Assembly (NCBI GenBank): GCA_015055945.1
Contig: SVHH01000004.1
Location: 124,001 to 188,000 of the forward strand
DNA length: 64,000 bases
Direction of reading: 5' to 3'
DNA from: Clostridiales bacterium
GTDB taxonomy: Bacteria; Bacillota; Clostridia; Christensenellales; Borkfalkiaceae
Positions within the stretch are counted from its first letter, which is position 1. Each line of letters starts with the position of its first letter. Made by a program: the position numbers and the translations under genes. The notes below the pieces were generated by a model. It saw only the letters and a list, made by a program, of their open reading frames with translations, was not told where the DNA came from and did not search any database. Positions 52,145-61,208 of the stretch are shown one piece after another.

Positions 52145-52908
52145 ACAAATTAGTTTCAATAATAATGCCCAATTATAATTGTGAAAAGTTTGTTGGTGAA
52201 ACTATAAAAAGTGTAATTAATCAAACGTACACTAATTGGGAAATACTTTTTGTTGACGATTGTTCAACTGATAATTCGATTAAAATAGCGGAGAGTTTTA
52301 AAGATAATCGTATTCGCATTTTTAAAAACGAAAAAAATAGCGGGGCGGCGGTTTCAAGAAACTGGGCTTTAAGAGAAGCAAAAGGCGAATACATAGCATT
52401 TCTAGATTCTGACGACATTTGGGTTCCTGAAAAACTTGAAAAGCAAATTAAGTTTATGGAAGAAAATGGCTATAAGTTCTCTTACTCGATGTATGAAGAA
52501 ATGTCAGAGGACTCCGTTCCTTTAGGAAAAATTGTAAGTGGACCTAAGAAAATTAATAAAAGGAAACAGTTTGACTATTGTTGGCAAGGTTGCTTGACCG
52601 TTATGTATCACGCGGATACAGTGGGACTTGTTCAGATTGAGGATATTAAAAAGAACAACGATTATGCGATTTGGCTTAAAGTGTGCTTAAAAGCAGATTG
52701 CTATTTATTGTCAGAGGTTCTTGCAAAATATCGCAAGCGTTCTGGGTCGATAAGTAGACACGGTTACGGCAAATTAATTAAATGGCATTACAAGTTGTTT
52801 AGAGAGGCTGAAAAGAGAAGTGCTTTCGTTTCATTTTTTATGATGCTTAGAAATTTATTTTTTGGCTTGATCAAAAAGACAAAATACGTAAAAGGAATTA
52901 AAGCGTAA
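52141..52908 (+). CDS. Glycosyltransferase family 2
   Basis: This 255-aa protein opens LVSIIMPNYNCEKFVGETI and has the nucleotide-sugar motif FVDDCSTDNS, GAAVSRNWALREAKG and the metal-binding IAFLDSDDIWVPEKL (a DxD-type motif). This is the GT-A fold of inverting family 2 enzymes, close to the EpsE/WaaV-like groups. It adds one sugar to the lipid-linked chain in the cytoplasm; donor and acceptor are unknown. ATG 52141 overlaps the previous stop. Confidence 0.9.
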   Translation: MNKLVSIIMPNYNCEKFVGETIKSVINQTYTNWEILFVDDCSTDNSIKIAESFKDNRIRIFKNEKNSGAAVSRNWALREAKGEYIAFLDSDDIWVPEKLEKQIKFMEENGYKFSYSMYEEMSEDSVPLGKIVSGPKKINKRKQFDYCWQGCLTVMYHADTVGLVQIEDIKKNNDYAIWLKVCLKADCYLLSEVLAKYRKRSGSISRHGYGKLIKWHYKLFREAEKRSAFVSFFMMLRNLFFGLIKKTKYVKGIKA

Positions 52909-52915
52909 ATTTGTT

Positions 52916-53965
52916 ATGAACAAAACAAAAATATGTGTAATTGCTCACTTTGCTTTTGGAAAAAATTTGCTTAATGGGCAAACTGTTAAAGCAAAAATAA
53001 TAACGGAAGAACTTGAAAATCAACTTGGAGAGAATCAAGTCTTAAAAATTGATACGCATGGTGGAATTAAATCGTTATTAAAAGCGCCATTTCAAGTGTT
53101 AAAAGCGTTGAAAAAGAGTGAAAACGTAATAATTATGCCCGCTCATAACGGTCTTAGAGTTTACGCGCCCTTACTTAATTTCTTCAAAAAATTTTATAAG
53201 CCAAGAAAACTACATTACGTAGTAATAGGTGGTTGGCTTGCAAGTTTTTTGAAAAATAAAAAAGGCTTAACTAAAACGCTTAAAAAGTTTTACGGAATAT
53301 ATGCTGAAACCAACACTATGAAAAACGACTTGGAGGCTTTAGGTTTTAAGAACGTTTCAGTTATGCCAAATTGTAAAAAACTTGACGTGATAAAAGAAGA
53401 TGAACTCGTTAAGTTTGACAAAGAACCCTATAAGCTTTGTACCTTTTCAAGAGTTATGAAGGAAAAGGGAATAGAGGACGCTATAAATTCAGTAAAGGCC
53501 GTTAACGAAAAGTTTAGTAGGGTCGTATTTACCCTTGATATTTACGGGCAAATTGACGGGGGACAAGAAGAGTGGTTTGAAAATCTTCAAAAAGAATTCC
53601 CTGAATACGTTAAGTATGGTGGGCTTGTTCCGTTTGATAAGAGTGTAGAAGTGTTGAAAGATTATTTTGCGCTGTTATTTCCAACCTATTATGAGGGAGA
53701 AGGCTTTGCGGGAACGCTTATCGATGCTTTTTCAGCAGGTATTCCTATAATAGCAAGTGATTGGAAATATAATAGCGAGATAGTTGAAAGCGGGAAGACT
53801 GGTTTGATTTATAATCTCAAAGAAAGTAATGCTCTTGAAGGATGCCTTAAATGGTGTTTGGATAACGTAACTAATTGGTTAGATATGAAAGGAAACTGTT
53901 TGGTAGAGGCTCAAAAATATCTTCCCAACGTAGTTGTGAAAGAGTTTTTAGATCAATTGGAGTAA
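52916..53965 (+). CDS. Glycosyltransferase, GT4-like
   Basis: This 349-aa GT-B type protein has a C-terminal half with YKLCTFSRVMKEKGIEDAI (nucleotide-sugar domain opening) and FPTYYEGEGFAGTLIDAFSA (E-x7-E region) before GIPIIASDWKYN. The N-terminal half begins ICVIAHFAFGKNLLNGQTVK. It probably transfers a sugar in repeat-unit assembly; the donor cannot be read. It starts 7 nt after the GT2 gene. Confidence 0.83.
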   Translation: MNKTKICVIAHFAFGKNLLNGQTVKAKIITEELENQLGENQVLKIDTHGGIKSLLKAPFQVLKALKKSENVIIMPAHNGLRVYAPLLNFFKKFYKPRKLHYVVIGGWLASFLKNKKGLTKTLKKFYGIYAETNTMKNDLEALGFKNVSVMPNCKKLDVIKEDELVKFDKEPYKLCTFSRVMKEKGIEDAINSVKAVNEKFSRVVFTLDIYGQIDGGQEEWFENLQKEFPEYVKYGGLVPFDKSVEVLKDYFALLFPTYYEGEGFAGTLIDAFSAGIPIIASDWKYNSEIVESGKTGLIYNLKESNALEGCLKWCLDNVTNWLDMKGNCLVEAQKYLPNVVVKEFLDQLE

Positions 53966-53968
53966 ACG

Positions 53969-55075
53969 ATGAAAAGATTGCTTTGCATACTTAGCGGTAT
54001 GAATGCGGGCGGTGCGGAAACTTTTTTAATTAAAGTTTATCGTAGGCTTGATAAAGATAAATACCAAATGGATTTTGTGATAAATTCTAAAGATGAAAAT
54101 TTTTATGAAAAAGAAATTAATTCTTTGGGCGGTAAAGTTTATCGTATACCTTCAAAATCTCAGTCAGTTAAGTTGTTTAAAGAGCAACTTACTGAGTTGG
54201 TTAAAGAAAATAAATATGAATACGTATTACGAATAACTTCAAACGCTATGGGCTTTATGGACCTTAAAATTGCAAAAAAAGCAGGCGCTAAAATTTGTTC
54301 TGCGCGTTCATCTAATTCAAGTGATGGCGGCGGTATAAAAGCATTTATTGCCCATAGATTAGGAAGAATTCTATATAACAAGTACGTTGACGTTAAGTTT
54401 GCACCGTCAGATTTAGCAGCAGAATATACTTTTGGTAAAACGGCTATAGAAAAGGGGAAGGCTACTATACTTCGTAATGCTGTTGATCTCAATGTTTTCC
54501 ATTATGATGAAGTTGGTGGAGAAAGAGTTCGCAAAGAATTTAATATATCTGAAGACAAACTTGTCATCGGTCATATCGGCAGATTTATGACTCAAAAAAA
54601 TCACTCTTTTTTGCTTGATATTTTTAATGAAATATGCAAAGAAAAAGATAACGCAGTACTTATGCTTGTCGGAAAGGGTGAATTAGAACAACAAATCAAA
54701 GATAAAATCAGTGCACTAGGTTTAGAAGATAAGGTTATATTTACAGGTGTTAGGGCAGATATTCCTCAGATTCTTTCTGCAATGGACGTGTTTGTGTTTC
54801 CGTCTTTTTACGAGGGTATGCCAAACACTGTAATAGAGGCTCAAGCAACGGGTTTACCTTGTGTGATTGCTGACACCATTACAAAAGAAGCCGATATAAC
54901 AGGCTTGGTCAATTATTTATCGCTAAACGATAGTGCTAAAGTATGGGCAGAAAAAGCCCTTTCAATCGTAGAAAAAGAAAGAAGAGACACTAAAGCCGAT
55001 TTTATTAAAAACGGTTATGATATAGAAAGCGTTGTAAAAAAATTCACGCAATTAGTTTTTGGAGAAAAGAAATGA
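53969..55075 (+). CDS. Glycosyltransferase family 4
   Basis: This 368-aa protein opens LLCILSGMNAGGAETFLIKV, the glycine-rich acceptor loop of EpsF-type enzymes. The C-terminal domain holds VIGHIGRFMTQKNHSFLLDI, LVGKGELEQQIKDK and FPSFYEGMPNTVIEAQATGL with the E-x7-E motif. It lies 3 nt after the previous gene and overlaps the next by four bases. Confidence 0.92.
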   Translation: MKRLLCILSGMNAGGAETFLIKVYRRLDKDKYQMDFVINSKDENFYEKEINSLGGKVYRIPSKSQSVKLFKEQLTELVKENKYEYVLRITSNAMGFMDLKIAKKAGAKICSARSSNSSDGGGIKAFIAHRLGRILYNKYVDVKFAPSDLAAEYTFGKTAIEKGKATILRNAVDLNVFHYDEVGGERVRKEFNISEDKLVIGHIGRFMTQKNHSFLLDIFNEICKEKDNAVLMLVGKGELEQQIKDKISALGLEDKVIFTGVRADIPQILSAMDVFVFPSFYEGMPNTVIEAQATGLPCVIADTITKEADITGLVNYLSLNDSAKVWAEKALSIVEKERRDTKADFIKNGYDIESVVKKFTQLVFGEKK

Positions 55076-56145
55076 GGATTGTTTTTGTGACTGCGGGGCT
55101 TGGTTTTGGTGGCGCTGAAAGAGTTGTTTCAGTTCTTGCTAACCAAATGATTGAAGAAAACGATGTGAAAATAATATTAACTTCAGGTAACGACCAAGTT
55201 GCATACAAACTTAAAGAAAAAATTTCGATCGATGTTATTCCAAAGAATAACAGTACATTTAAGCGCTGGAAAAATTTTAGAAAAATATGTGTTGAATATC
55301 AAGCAGATGTGGTTTTGGCTTTTATGGATTCAATAGGTATAATGGCATCAAACTTTTTGATAGGAACAAGAATCCCAGTAATCGTTTCAGAGCGCAACGA
55401 CCCTTCGCAAAAGTGTAGAAAACATAGTTTGGCATTAGAATTTTTGGGTTTGTTTTCAAAAAGTTTTACAAAGGGGTATGTTTTTCAATCTAAGGGGGCA
55501 AGAAGTTTTTATCCAAAAGTAGCACAAAAAAAATCTTGTATAATATTAAACCCCTTGAATACTGAGAATTTCCCTAACTATAATATAAAAACTGCTGAAA
55601 ACAAAGTTGTTTCTGTTGGAAGACTTCACGAACAAAAAAACCAAAAATTGTTAATAAATGCATTTGCAAAGTCTAAATATTGTATTGATTATACTCTGCA
55701 TATTTATGGAGAAGGCAAGTTAAGAGATGAATTACAATCGCAAATAAATAAGTTAGGCTTGCAAGGAAAAGTTTTTTTAGAAGGCAATAATGCAAATGTG
55801 TTAAATGAGCTTGTTAAGGCAAAACTCTTTGTTTTCACGTCTAATTACGAGGGCTTGCCCAACGCACTTATGGAAGCAATGGCATTAGGATTGCCTTGTA
55901 TTTCTACTGATTGTTCGCCAGGTGGAGCAAAAATGCTTATTAATGATGGCGAAAATGGAATGATTGTTCCGTGTGATGATTTAGATAGTTTGGTTAGCAC
56001 TATGGACAAACTGTATGATGATAAAGCTCTTTGTGAAGAATTGGGCGAAAAGGCAAAACTTATTAGGGAAAAAACAAAAGCAAAAGCTATAGCAAAAGAG
56101 TGGCTTGATTTTATTGAAAGGTGCAGAAAAGGTAAAAATGCTTAA
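55072..56145 (+). CDS. Glycosyltransferase family 4
   Basis: This 357-aa protein opens IVFVTAGLGFGGAERVVSVL. Its C-terminal domain has VVSVGRLHEQKNQKLLINAF, YGEGKLRDELQSQINKLG and TSNYEGLPNALMEAMALGLP. It is a retaining GT-B enzyme. It resembles its upstream neighbour, as successive sugars of a repeat unit are often added by related enzymes. It overlaps the preceding and following genes, so translation is coupled. Confidence 0.92.
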   Translation: MRIVFVTAGLGFGGAERVVSVLANQMIEENDVKIILTSGNDQVAYKLKEKISIDVIPKNNSTFKRWKNFRKICVEYQADVVLAFMDSIGIMASNFLIGTRIPVIVSERNDPSQKCRKHSLALEFLGLFSKSFTKGYVFQSKGARSFYPKVAQKKSCIILNPLNTENFPNYNIKTAENKVVSVGRLHEQKNQKLLINAFAKSKYCIDYTLHIYGEGKLRDELQSQINKLGLQGKVFLEGNNANVLNELVKAKLFVFTSNYEGLPNALMEAMALGLPCISTDCSPGGAKMLINDGENGMIVPCDDLDSLVSTMDKLYDDKALCEELGEKAKLIREKTKAKAIAKEWLDFIERCRKGKNA

Positions 56146-57343
56146 CGAAAGACAGACTATAAAAGGATTAAAAAATCCCATAATGACAGTTGCTACGTTT
56201 GTCGTATTATTGCTTGCTTTTAACCCTGATTGGGGTGGTTCATCTTTGCTTTGGTGGGTGTGTGTTGCCCTATTTATATTTGTGTTTTTGATTACTCAAC
56301 GTGAACTATTTATTAACTCGGGTTACGTTATGTGGACGATTGTATTTTTAGTTTATTGCACTGTTTCATGTTTTTGGGCAGTATCTACTTCCCTTGCAAT
56401 AAATGCTCTAAAAAATATGATGGTTAAGGCATTATTGTTAATAATTTTGTCTTCAATTTTACGTACAAAAGCAGATATTGAAAGACTACTTAAAATCATA
56501 GTGCTTATTTGCTCAATCAATGCTATATATTTGTTGGTTGAAAATGTAGATATGCTTTTTGGGGGGGATATAGGCAATAGACTAGGCACTGAAGGAGATT
56601 GGAACGCGAATACCATAGGAATGATGATGGCTTTTGCTTCAATAGTACTTGTATACTTAATGGAAAGGCAAAAATCAAAAATTTATAAGTTTTTATGTGT
56701 TATGCTAATACTGTTTTTAGTTTTTGTGTCTTTTGTAACAGGATCAAGAAAAGCTTTTTTAATGGTGATTGCAGGTTTATCAGCGTTTTTAATATTAAGC
56801 GCCAATAAAAAAATAAAATGGTTAGTTTTTTTAATAATATGTGGCGTGTCAGTTGGAGTATACTCATTAGTAATGTCAGAGCCTTACTTGTATTCAGTAT
56901 TGGGTAGGCGTTTAGAGGGACTTATGGCAAGTATAATAGGTGTTGGAACTGTCGATGGAAGTACTGAAACGCGTGAACTTTATATCAAGGTGGGCATACA
57001 AGTTTTTGAGGATAATTTTTTAGTTGGGTGTGGTTTGGATTGCTTTCGTGTTTTAAATAGAAACATCTCTGGAGACGCCATGTATGCTCATAATAATTAT
57101 GTCGAAATTCTTGCTGACTTAGGAATTTTGGGCGCGTTAATTTATTATTGGATGTATGTTATAATTCTTTCAAGGTTGTTTAAGAAGTTGAGAAATGGTG
57201 GCTTATTGACAAAATTATTTATTGTTCTAATGGGTTTACTAATTATTTTAGATTATGGATGTGTAAGTTATAATAGTTATTTATTTCAAATTCTAATTTT
57301 AATTAGTTTTAACTGGCTTAATATATGTAAAAATGATTTATAG
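56138..57343 (+). CDS. O-antigen ligase/polymerase family membrane protein (Wzy-like)
   Basis: This 401-aa protein has about eleven membrane helices and a large outer loop near residues 260-320. That loop ends in VGCGLDCFRVLNR and YAHNNYVEILADLGILGALI, the H-N-x-Y/F-x-E pattern of the Wzy_C/O-antigen ligase superfamily. It polymerises or ligates lipid-linked repeat units outside the membrane. I chose ATG 56138 with AAAAGG upstream; the frame opens earlier inside the previous gene. Confidence 0.85.
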   Translation: MLNERQTIKGLKNPIMTVATFVVLLLAFNPDWGGSSLLWWVCVALFIFVFLITQRELFINSGYVMWTIVFLVYCTVSCFWAVSTSLAINALKNMMVKALLLIILSSILRTKADIERLLKIIVLICSINAIYLLVENVDMLFGGDIGNRLGTEGDWNANTIGMMMAFASIVLVYLMERQKSKIYKFLCVMLILFLVFVSFVTGSRKAFLMVIAGLSAFLILSANKKIKWLVFLIICGVSVGVYSLVMSEPYLYSVLGRRLEGLMASIIGVGTVDGSTETRELYIKVGIQVFEDNFLVGCGLDCFRVLNRNISGDAMYAHNNYVEILADLGILGALIYYWMYVIILSRLFKKLRNGGLLTKLFIVLMGLLIILDYGCVSYNSYLFQILILISFNWLNICKNDL

Positions 57344-57352
57344 GAGAAGATG

Positions 57353-57868
57353 ATGAAAAGAATAACACATTTTATAAATTTAATTAGAGGGTCATTAAAA
57401 ACAGCAATAAAAAATGGGCTTAATTGCGGGAAAAACGTTACAGTTATGGGTAGGGTTAATTTTGGTAGTGAACCGTATCTAATCACACTCAGTGATAATG
57501 TTAGAATTTCTAATGACGTTATGTTCATCACTCACGACGGAGGAAACTTTGCGTTTAGGCATAGAGAAGAATATAAAGATGTTAACCATTTCGGTAAAAT
57601 TTTCGTTGATGAATACACTTTTATAGGGGCAAGAGCAATCATAATGCCTGGGGTTAGAATAGGTAAAAACTGCGTTGTAGGCGCGGGTGCTCTAGTTACT
57701 AAAAATGTTTTGGATAATTCGGTTGTGGCGGGCGTTCCTGCTAGGTTGATAAGCGATACCGAAACTTACGCTAAAAAAATGAAATCTAAAATGCCGGAGA
57801 AATGGGATGTTGCTGAATATAAGAAAAATAAAAAGCAATATTTGATTGATACTATTTCTAATCCTTAA
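57353..57868 (+). CDS. Left-handed beta-helix (hexapeptide) acetyltransferase
   Basis: This 171-aa protein shows hexapeptide repeats (GKNVTVMGRVNFG, VRIGKNCVVGAGALVTKNV) and the serine/maltose O-acetyltransferase-like block VMFITHDGG with its catalytic histidine. It probably O-acetylates a sugar of the polymer. ATG 57353 is six bases after GGAG; ATG 57350 is an alternative. Confidence 0.87.
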   Translation: MKRITHFINLIRGSLKTAIKNGLNCGKNVTVMGRVNFGSEPYLITLSDNVRISNDVMFITHDGGNFAFRHREEYKDVNHFGKIFVDEYTFIGARAIIMPGVRIGKNCVVGAGALVTKNVLDNSVVAGVPARLISDTETYAKKMKSKMPEKWDVAEYKKNKKQYLIDTISNP

Positions 57869-57877
57869 GGAGTTTTT

Positions 57878-58774
57878 ATGAGTTTAAAATTTTTTAACAC
57901 ATTAGTTATGAAATTATCCAGCAGGGGAATGCTTAATAGGTTACCAGATAGATATTATCTAAAACTTATGTTTAGTGTTCGTTTGGGCAAGAAACTTAAT
58001 CTAAATAAACCACAAACATACAATGAAAAGTTGCAGTGGCTTAAACTTTACGATAGAAAACCAGAGTATACCATGATGGTTGATAAATACGCCGTAAAGC
58101 AACACGTTGCAGACAAGATCGGTGCAGAATATATAATTCCAACACTTGGAGTGTATAATAATTTTGATGAAATTGATTTTGATAAATTGCCAAATCAATT
58201 CGTTTTAAAATGCACACATGATAGTGGGGGATTAGTTATTTGTAAAGATAAGTTAAATTTGGATTTAAGCTATACTAGAAAAAAAATAGAAGAGTCACTA
58301 ATTTCTAATTATTATTGGCATGGTAGAGAATGGCCATATAAAAATGTTAGGCCAAGAATTTTAGTTGAAGAATATATGGTTGATGAAAGTGGTTATGAAC
58401 TTAAAGACTATAAGTTTTTCTGTTTTAATGGTGTGCCAAAGTTTTTACTCGTTGCAAAAGATAGAGAAAAAGGTAAAGAAGCAAAATATGATTATTTTGA
58501 TGAAAACTTTAATCATCTGCCTTTTGCAAAAGGGCATCCTAATTCAGAACCACCGTATTTTAAACCAGATGGTTTTGAAGAAATGAAAGCGCTTGCAGAA
58601 AAACTATCTAAGGATATTCCTCACGTGCGCGTGGATTTATATAATATTAATGGTAAAATTTATTTTGGAGAGTTGACTTTTTATCCCGCAAGTGGCTTTG
58701 GTGGTTTTCAACCAGAAGAATGGGATCATAAAATTGGTGAGTGGTTAAAACTTCCAAAAACGAACAAGGAGTAG
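57878..58774 (+). CDS. TupA-like ATP-grasp family protein
   Basis: This 298-aa protein begins with a polysaccharide-enzyme style opening (YYLKLMFSVRLGKKLNLNKP, QTYNEKLQWLKLYDR). The ATP-grasp core follows: NQFVLKCTHDSGGLVIC, ILVEEYM, YKFFCFNGVPKFLLVAKD and GELTFYPASGFGGF. TupA ligates amino-acid units to teichuronopeptide in alkaliphilic Bacillus; relatives are common in capsule clusters. It may attach an amino acid to a sugar here. AAGGAG precedes ATG 57878. Confidence 0.83.
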   Translation: MSLKFFNTLVMKLSSRGMLNRLPDRYYLKLMFSVRLGKKLNLNKPQTYNEKLQWLKLYDRKPEYTMMVDKYAVKQHVADKIGAEYIIPTLGVYNNFDEIDFDKLPNQFVLKCTHDSGGLVICKDKLNLDLSYTRKKIEESLISNYYWHGREWPYKNVRPRILVEEYMVDESGYELKDYKFFCFNGVPKFLLVAKDREKGKEAKYDYFDENFNHLPFAKGHPNSEPPYFKPDGFEEMKALAEKLSKDIPHVRVDLYNINGKIYFGELTFYPASGFGGFQPEEWDHKIGEWLKLPKTNKE

Positions 58775-58776
58775 AG

Positions 58777-59901
58777 ATGAGCATTGTTATTGGGGCGGAC
58801 ATTGTTCCGTTAAAATCTAATTTTGAATTATTTAATAGTGGAGATGCTTTGGCACTTATTGGTAAAGAACTATTTGATATTCTTAAAAATACCGATTACC
58901 ATGTTTTTAATTTAGAAGTACCATTAACTGACAACGGAAAACCTATAGACAAAAATGGTCCCACTTTAGGTGCACCCACTAGTACAATTAATGGATATAG
59001 AGCACTTGGTGTTGATTTGTTAACTGTAGCCAATAATCATATTTTAGATCAAGGCAAAGAAGGCTTTTTTGACACGCTTAGTATCTTAGATAAAAATGAT
59101 ATTAAGCACGTAGGGGGAGGAAAGAACTTAAATACTGCAAGCGAATCGTTTATAAAAGAAATCAATGGCAAAAAAATAGGTTTTTATGCGTGCGCAGAAC
59201 ATGAATTTTCTATCGCGACAGACAAAACTTGTGGTGCTAATCCATTTGATCCTTTAGAATCTTTTGATCATGTTGTAAAATTAAAAAAAGAATGTGATTA
59301 TGTTATTGTTTTATATCACGGTGGAAAAGAACATTATAGATATCCGTCTCCCAATCTTCAAAAAACGTGTAGAAAGTTTGTTGAAAAAGGTGCAAATCTT
59401 GTTATTTGCCAACACAGTCATTGTATTGGATGTAAAGAAGATTATCAAGATGGCACGATAGTTTATGGACAAGGCAATTTTATATTTGATCGTAATAACA
59501 AGGGGGAATATTGGGATACAAGTTTATTGATTAGATTAAAAGATGATCATTCGATTGAATATATTCCACTTGTGAAGGTGGACGGTGGCGTGCGCCTTGC
59601 TGAAGGTGAAAATGCTCAAGAAATAATAAATAATTTTGACAAAAGAAGCAAAGAGATTACCATAGATGGTTTTATAGAAAAAAAATATTCTGCATTTGCA
59701 AGCAAAATGATTGAAGGTTATTTGTTTTCATTTTGTGGAATGAAACGCACTTTTATGTTTCGTGTGATAAACAAGTTAACGGGATATAGATACTCTAAAT
59801 GGCTATTGAAAAAGAAATTTAATAAAAAACGTTTATTAGCAATTGAGAATTATATAAATTGCGAAGCTCATAGAGAACTGTTTTTAAAAGGGATAGAATA
59901 A
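58777..59901 (+). CDS. CapA-like metallophosphatase-fold capsule protein
   Basis: This 374-aa protein shows the PGA_cap pattern: IVIGADIVPLKSNFE, YHVFNLEVPLTDNG, LLTVANNHILDQGKEGFFDT, VIVLYHGGKEHYRYPSP and ICQHSHCIGCKEDYQDG, with metal-ligand Asp, Asn and His residues. CapA proteins help make or export poly-gamma-glutamate capsule; in mixed clusters the role is less clear. No signal peptide is present. ATG 58777 follows AAGGAG and overlaps the frame of an upstream extension from 58741. Confidence 0.85.
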   Translation: MSIVIGADIVPLKSNFELFNSGDALALIGKELFDILKNTDYHVFNLEVPLTDNGKPIDKNGPTLGAPTSTINGYRALGVDLLTVANNHILDQGKEGFFDTLSILDKNDIKHVGGGKNLNTASESFIKEINGKKIGFYACAEHEFSIATDKTCGANPFDPLESFDHVVKLKKECDYVIVLYHGGKEHYRYPSPNLQKTCRKFVEKGANLVICQHSHCIGCKEDYQDGTIVYGQGNFIFDRNNKGEYWDTSLLIRLKDDHSIEYIPLVKVDGGVRLAEGENAQEIINNFDKRSKEITIDGFIEKKYSAFASKMIEGYLFSFCGMKRTFMFRVINKLTGYRYSKWLLKKKFNKKRLLAIENYINCEAHRELFLKGIE

Positions 59902-59995
59902 AATTTGTGATAACAAAAATTATGATACACAATAGTTAGATTGTAATCTAAATTTTTATTAGAATTGTTTTCAAATAAAAGATGTGGTGGTTTAA

Positions 59996-61189
59996 ATGAG
60001 AAAATATATTTTTTTAAGCACTGTTGTAAGCGGTATTGGTGGTGGGCAAATATATGCTAAAAACAAAGCAAAATATTTGTTAAATAAAGGATATGAAGTA
60101 TTAGCAATTAGTTATCATGGTGATAAAAATGAAAATATAGATTTCTTAAAACAATATGTCTTTGCAGAAATAGAACATCTTCCAAGTGCTTATTCTGTAT
60201 CTAAACAGCGTAAAATAATTGATAAAATTATTTTTTGTATTCATCCAAATAGCAATGATGAAATTGTAATTGAAAGCAATAATATGTTATGCGCTTTATG
60301 GGCGGAAATGATAGCAGAACGGTTAAAATGCAAGCACATTATCTTTTCTATTTCAGAAAGAAATGCCGTTAACGATGATATGGCAAAGTTTTTAGAGTTT
60401 AAGTTTAATAGAGGCGAACTAGCAACAATTGCACCACGAACGTTTAGTGAACTATTTGAAAAGTCTAGCGTAGTAAAAAATGAAACAATTCCTGTAATGA
60501 ATGCTTTTTTGGGAGACAATATTGCTGATTATTATGATGAAAGGCTTGATCTTATACAAAAAAAGGAATTTAATTTTTGTATAATAGGAAGGGCAGGAAA
60601 AAGTTATGTTAAATTTGCTTGTGAACAAATAGTTGAATATTGCAAAAAACATCCACAAATGTCATTTTCTTTAGGTTTAGTTTCTAAATTTGAAGATGAA
60701 AAAGAAACACTTGAAATGAATAGGAAATTCACGCAAGTTAAAAATTTAACTGTTTATCAATTAGGTTATTTTTCACCTATGCCCAAAAAATTGTTTAGTA
60801 TTTTTGATTTGTATATTGGGGGAGCAGGATGCGCTTCGCTTTGTTATAGACAGAAGTGCTTAACATTGGCGTTGGATATGTCGGATAGTATGCCGTTGGG
60901 ACTAATGGGGTATGATGTGCTAAAAACGAGCGATTACGCGTTAAAAGGTATAACCTATGAAAATTGCTTTGATAGTGTTATTTTTACGAAAGAATATCAA
61001 CAAAAAGAATATATTCCAGCAATTAGACGAACCTCAGAAGAAGCTTTTGCCGTGCATGATGCTTTTTTGAATGCAAGCGTTAATGATAAATATTATTTTA
61101 AGGTATCAAATATAAAAGCAAGTATTAAAGCAAAGATTAAAGCAAATTTTCCTTTTCTAATTAAGATTTATAGGAGAATAAAAGGATAG
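59996..61189 (+). CDS. GT-B-like glycosyltransferase, divergent
   Basis: This 397-aa protein opens IFLSTVVSGIGGGQIYAKNK, the glycine-rich acceptor loop of GT4 enzymes. The expected donor-binding C-terminal half is only faint: FNFCIIGRAGKSYVKFACEQ and PKKLFSIFDLYIGGAGCASL replace the usual E-x7-E region, so the enzyme is divergent or inactive. A 94-nt gap separates it from capA, the largest in the cluster; no ribosome site is strong apart from a GGTGG near 59984. Confidence 0.68.
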   Translation: MRKYIFLSTVVSGIGGGQIYAKNKAKYLLNKGYEVLAISYHGDKNENIDFLKQYVFAEIEHLPSAYSVSKQRKIIDKIIFCIHPNSNDEIVIESNNMLCALWAEMIAERLKCKHIIFSISERNAVNDDMAKFLEFKFNRGELATIAPRTFSELFEKSSVVKNETIPVMNAFLGDNIADYYDERLDLIQKKEFNFCIIGRAGKSYVKFACEQIVEYCKKHPQMSFSLGLVSKFEDEKETLEMNRKFTQVKNLTVYQLGYFSPMPKKLFSIFDLYIGGAGCASLCYRQKCLTLALDMSDSMPLGLMGYDVLKTSDYALKGITYENCFDSVIFTKEYQQKEYIPAIRRTSEEAFAVHDAFLNASVNDKYYFKVSNIKASIKAKIKANFPFLIKIYRRIKG

Positions 61190-61208
61190 TTTTATAACAA
61201 GTAATATT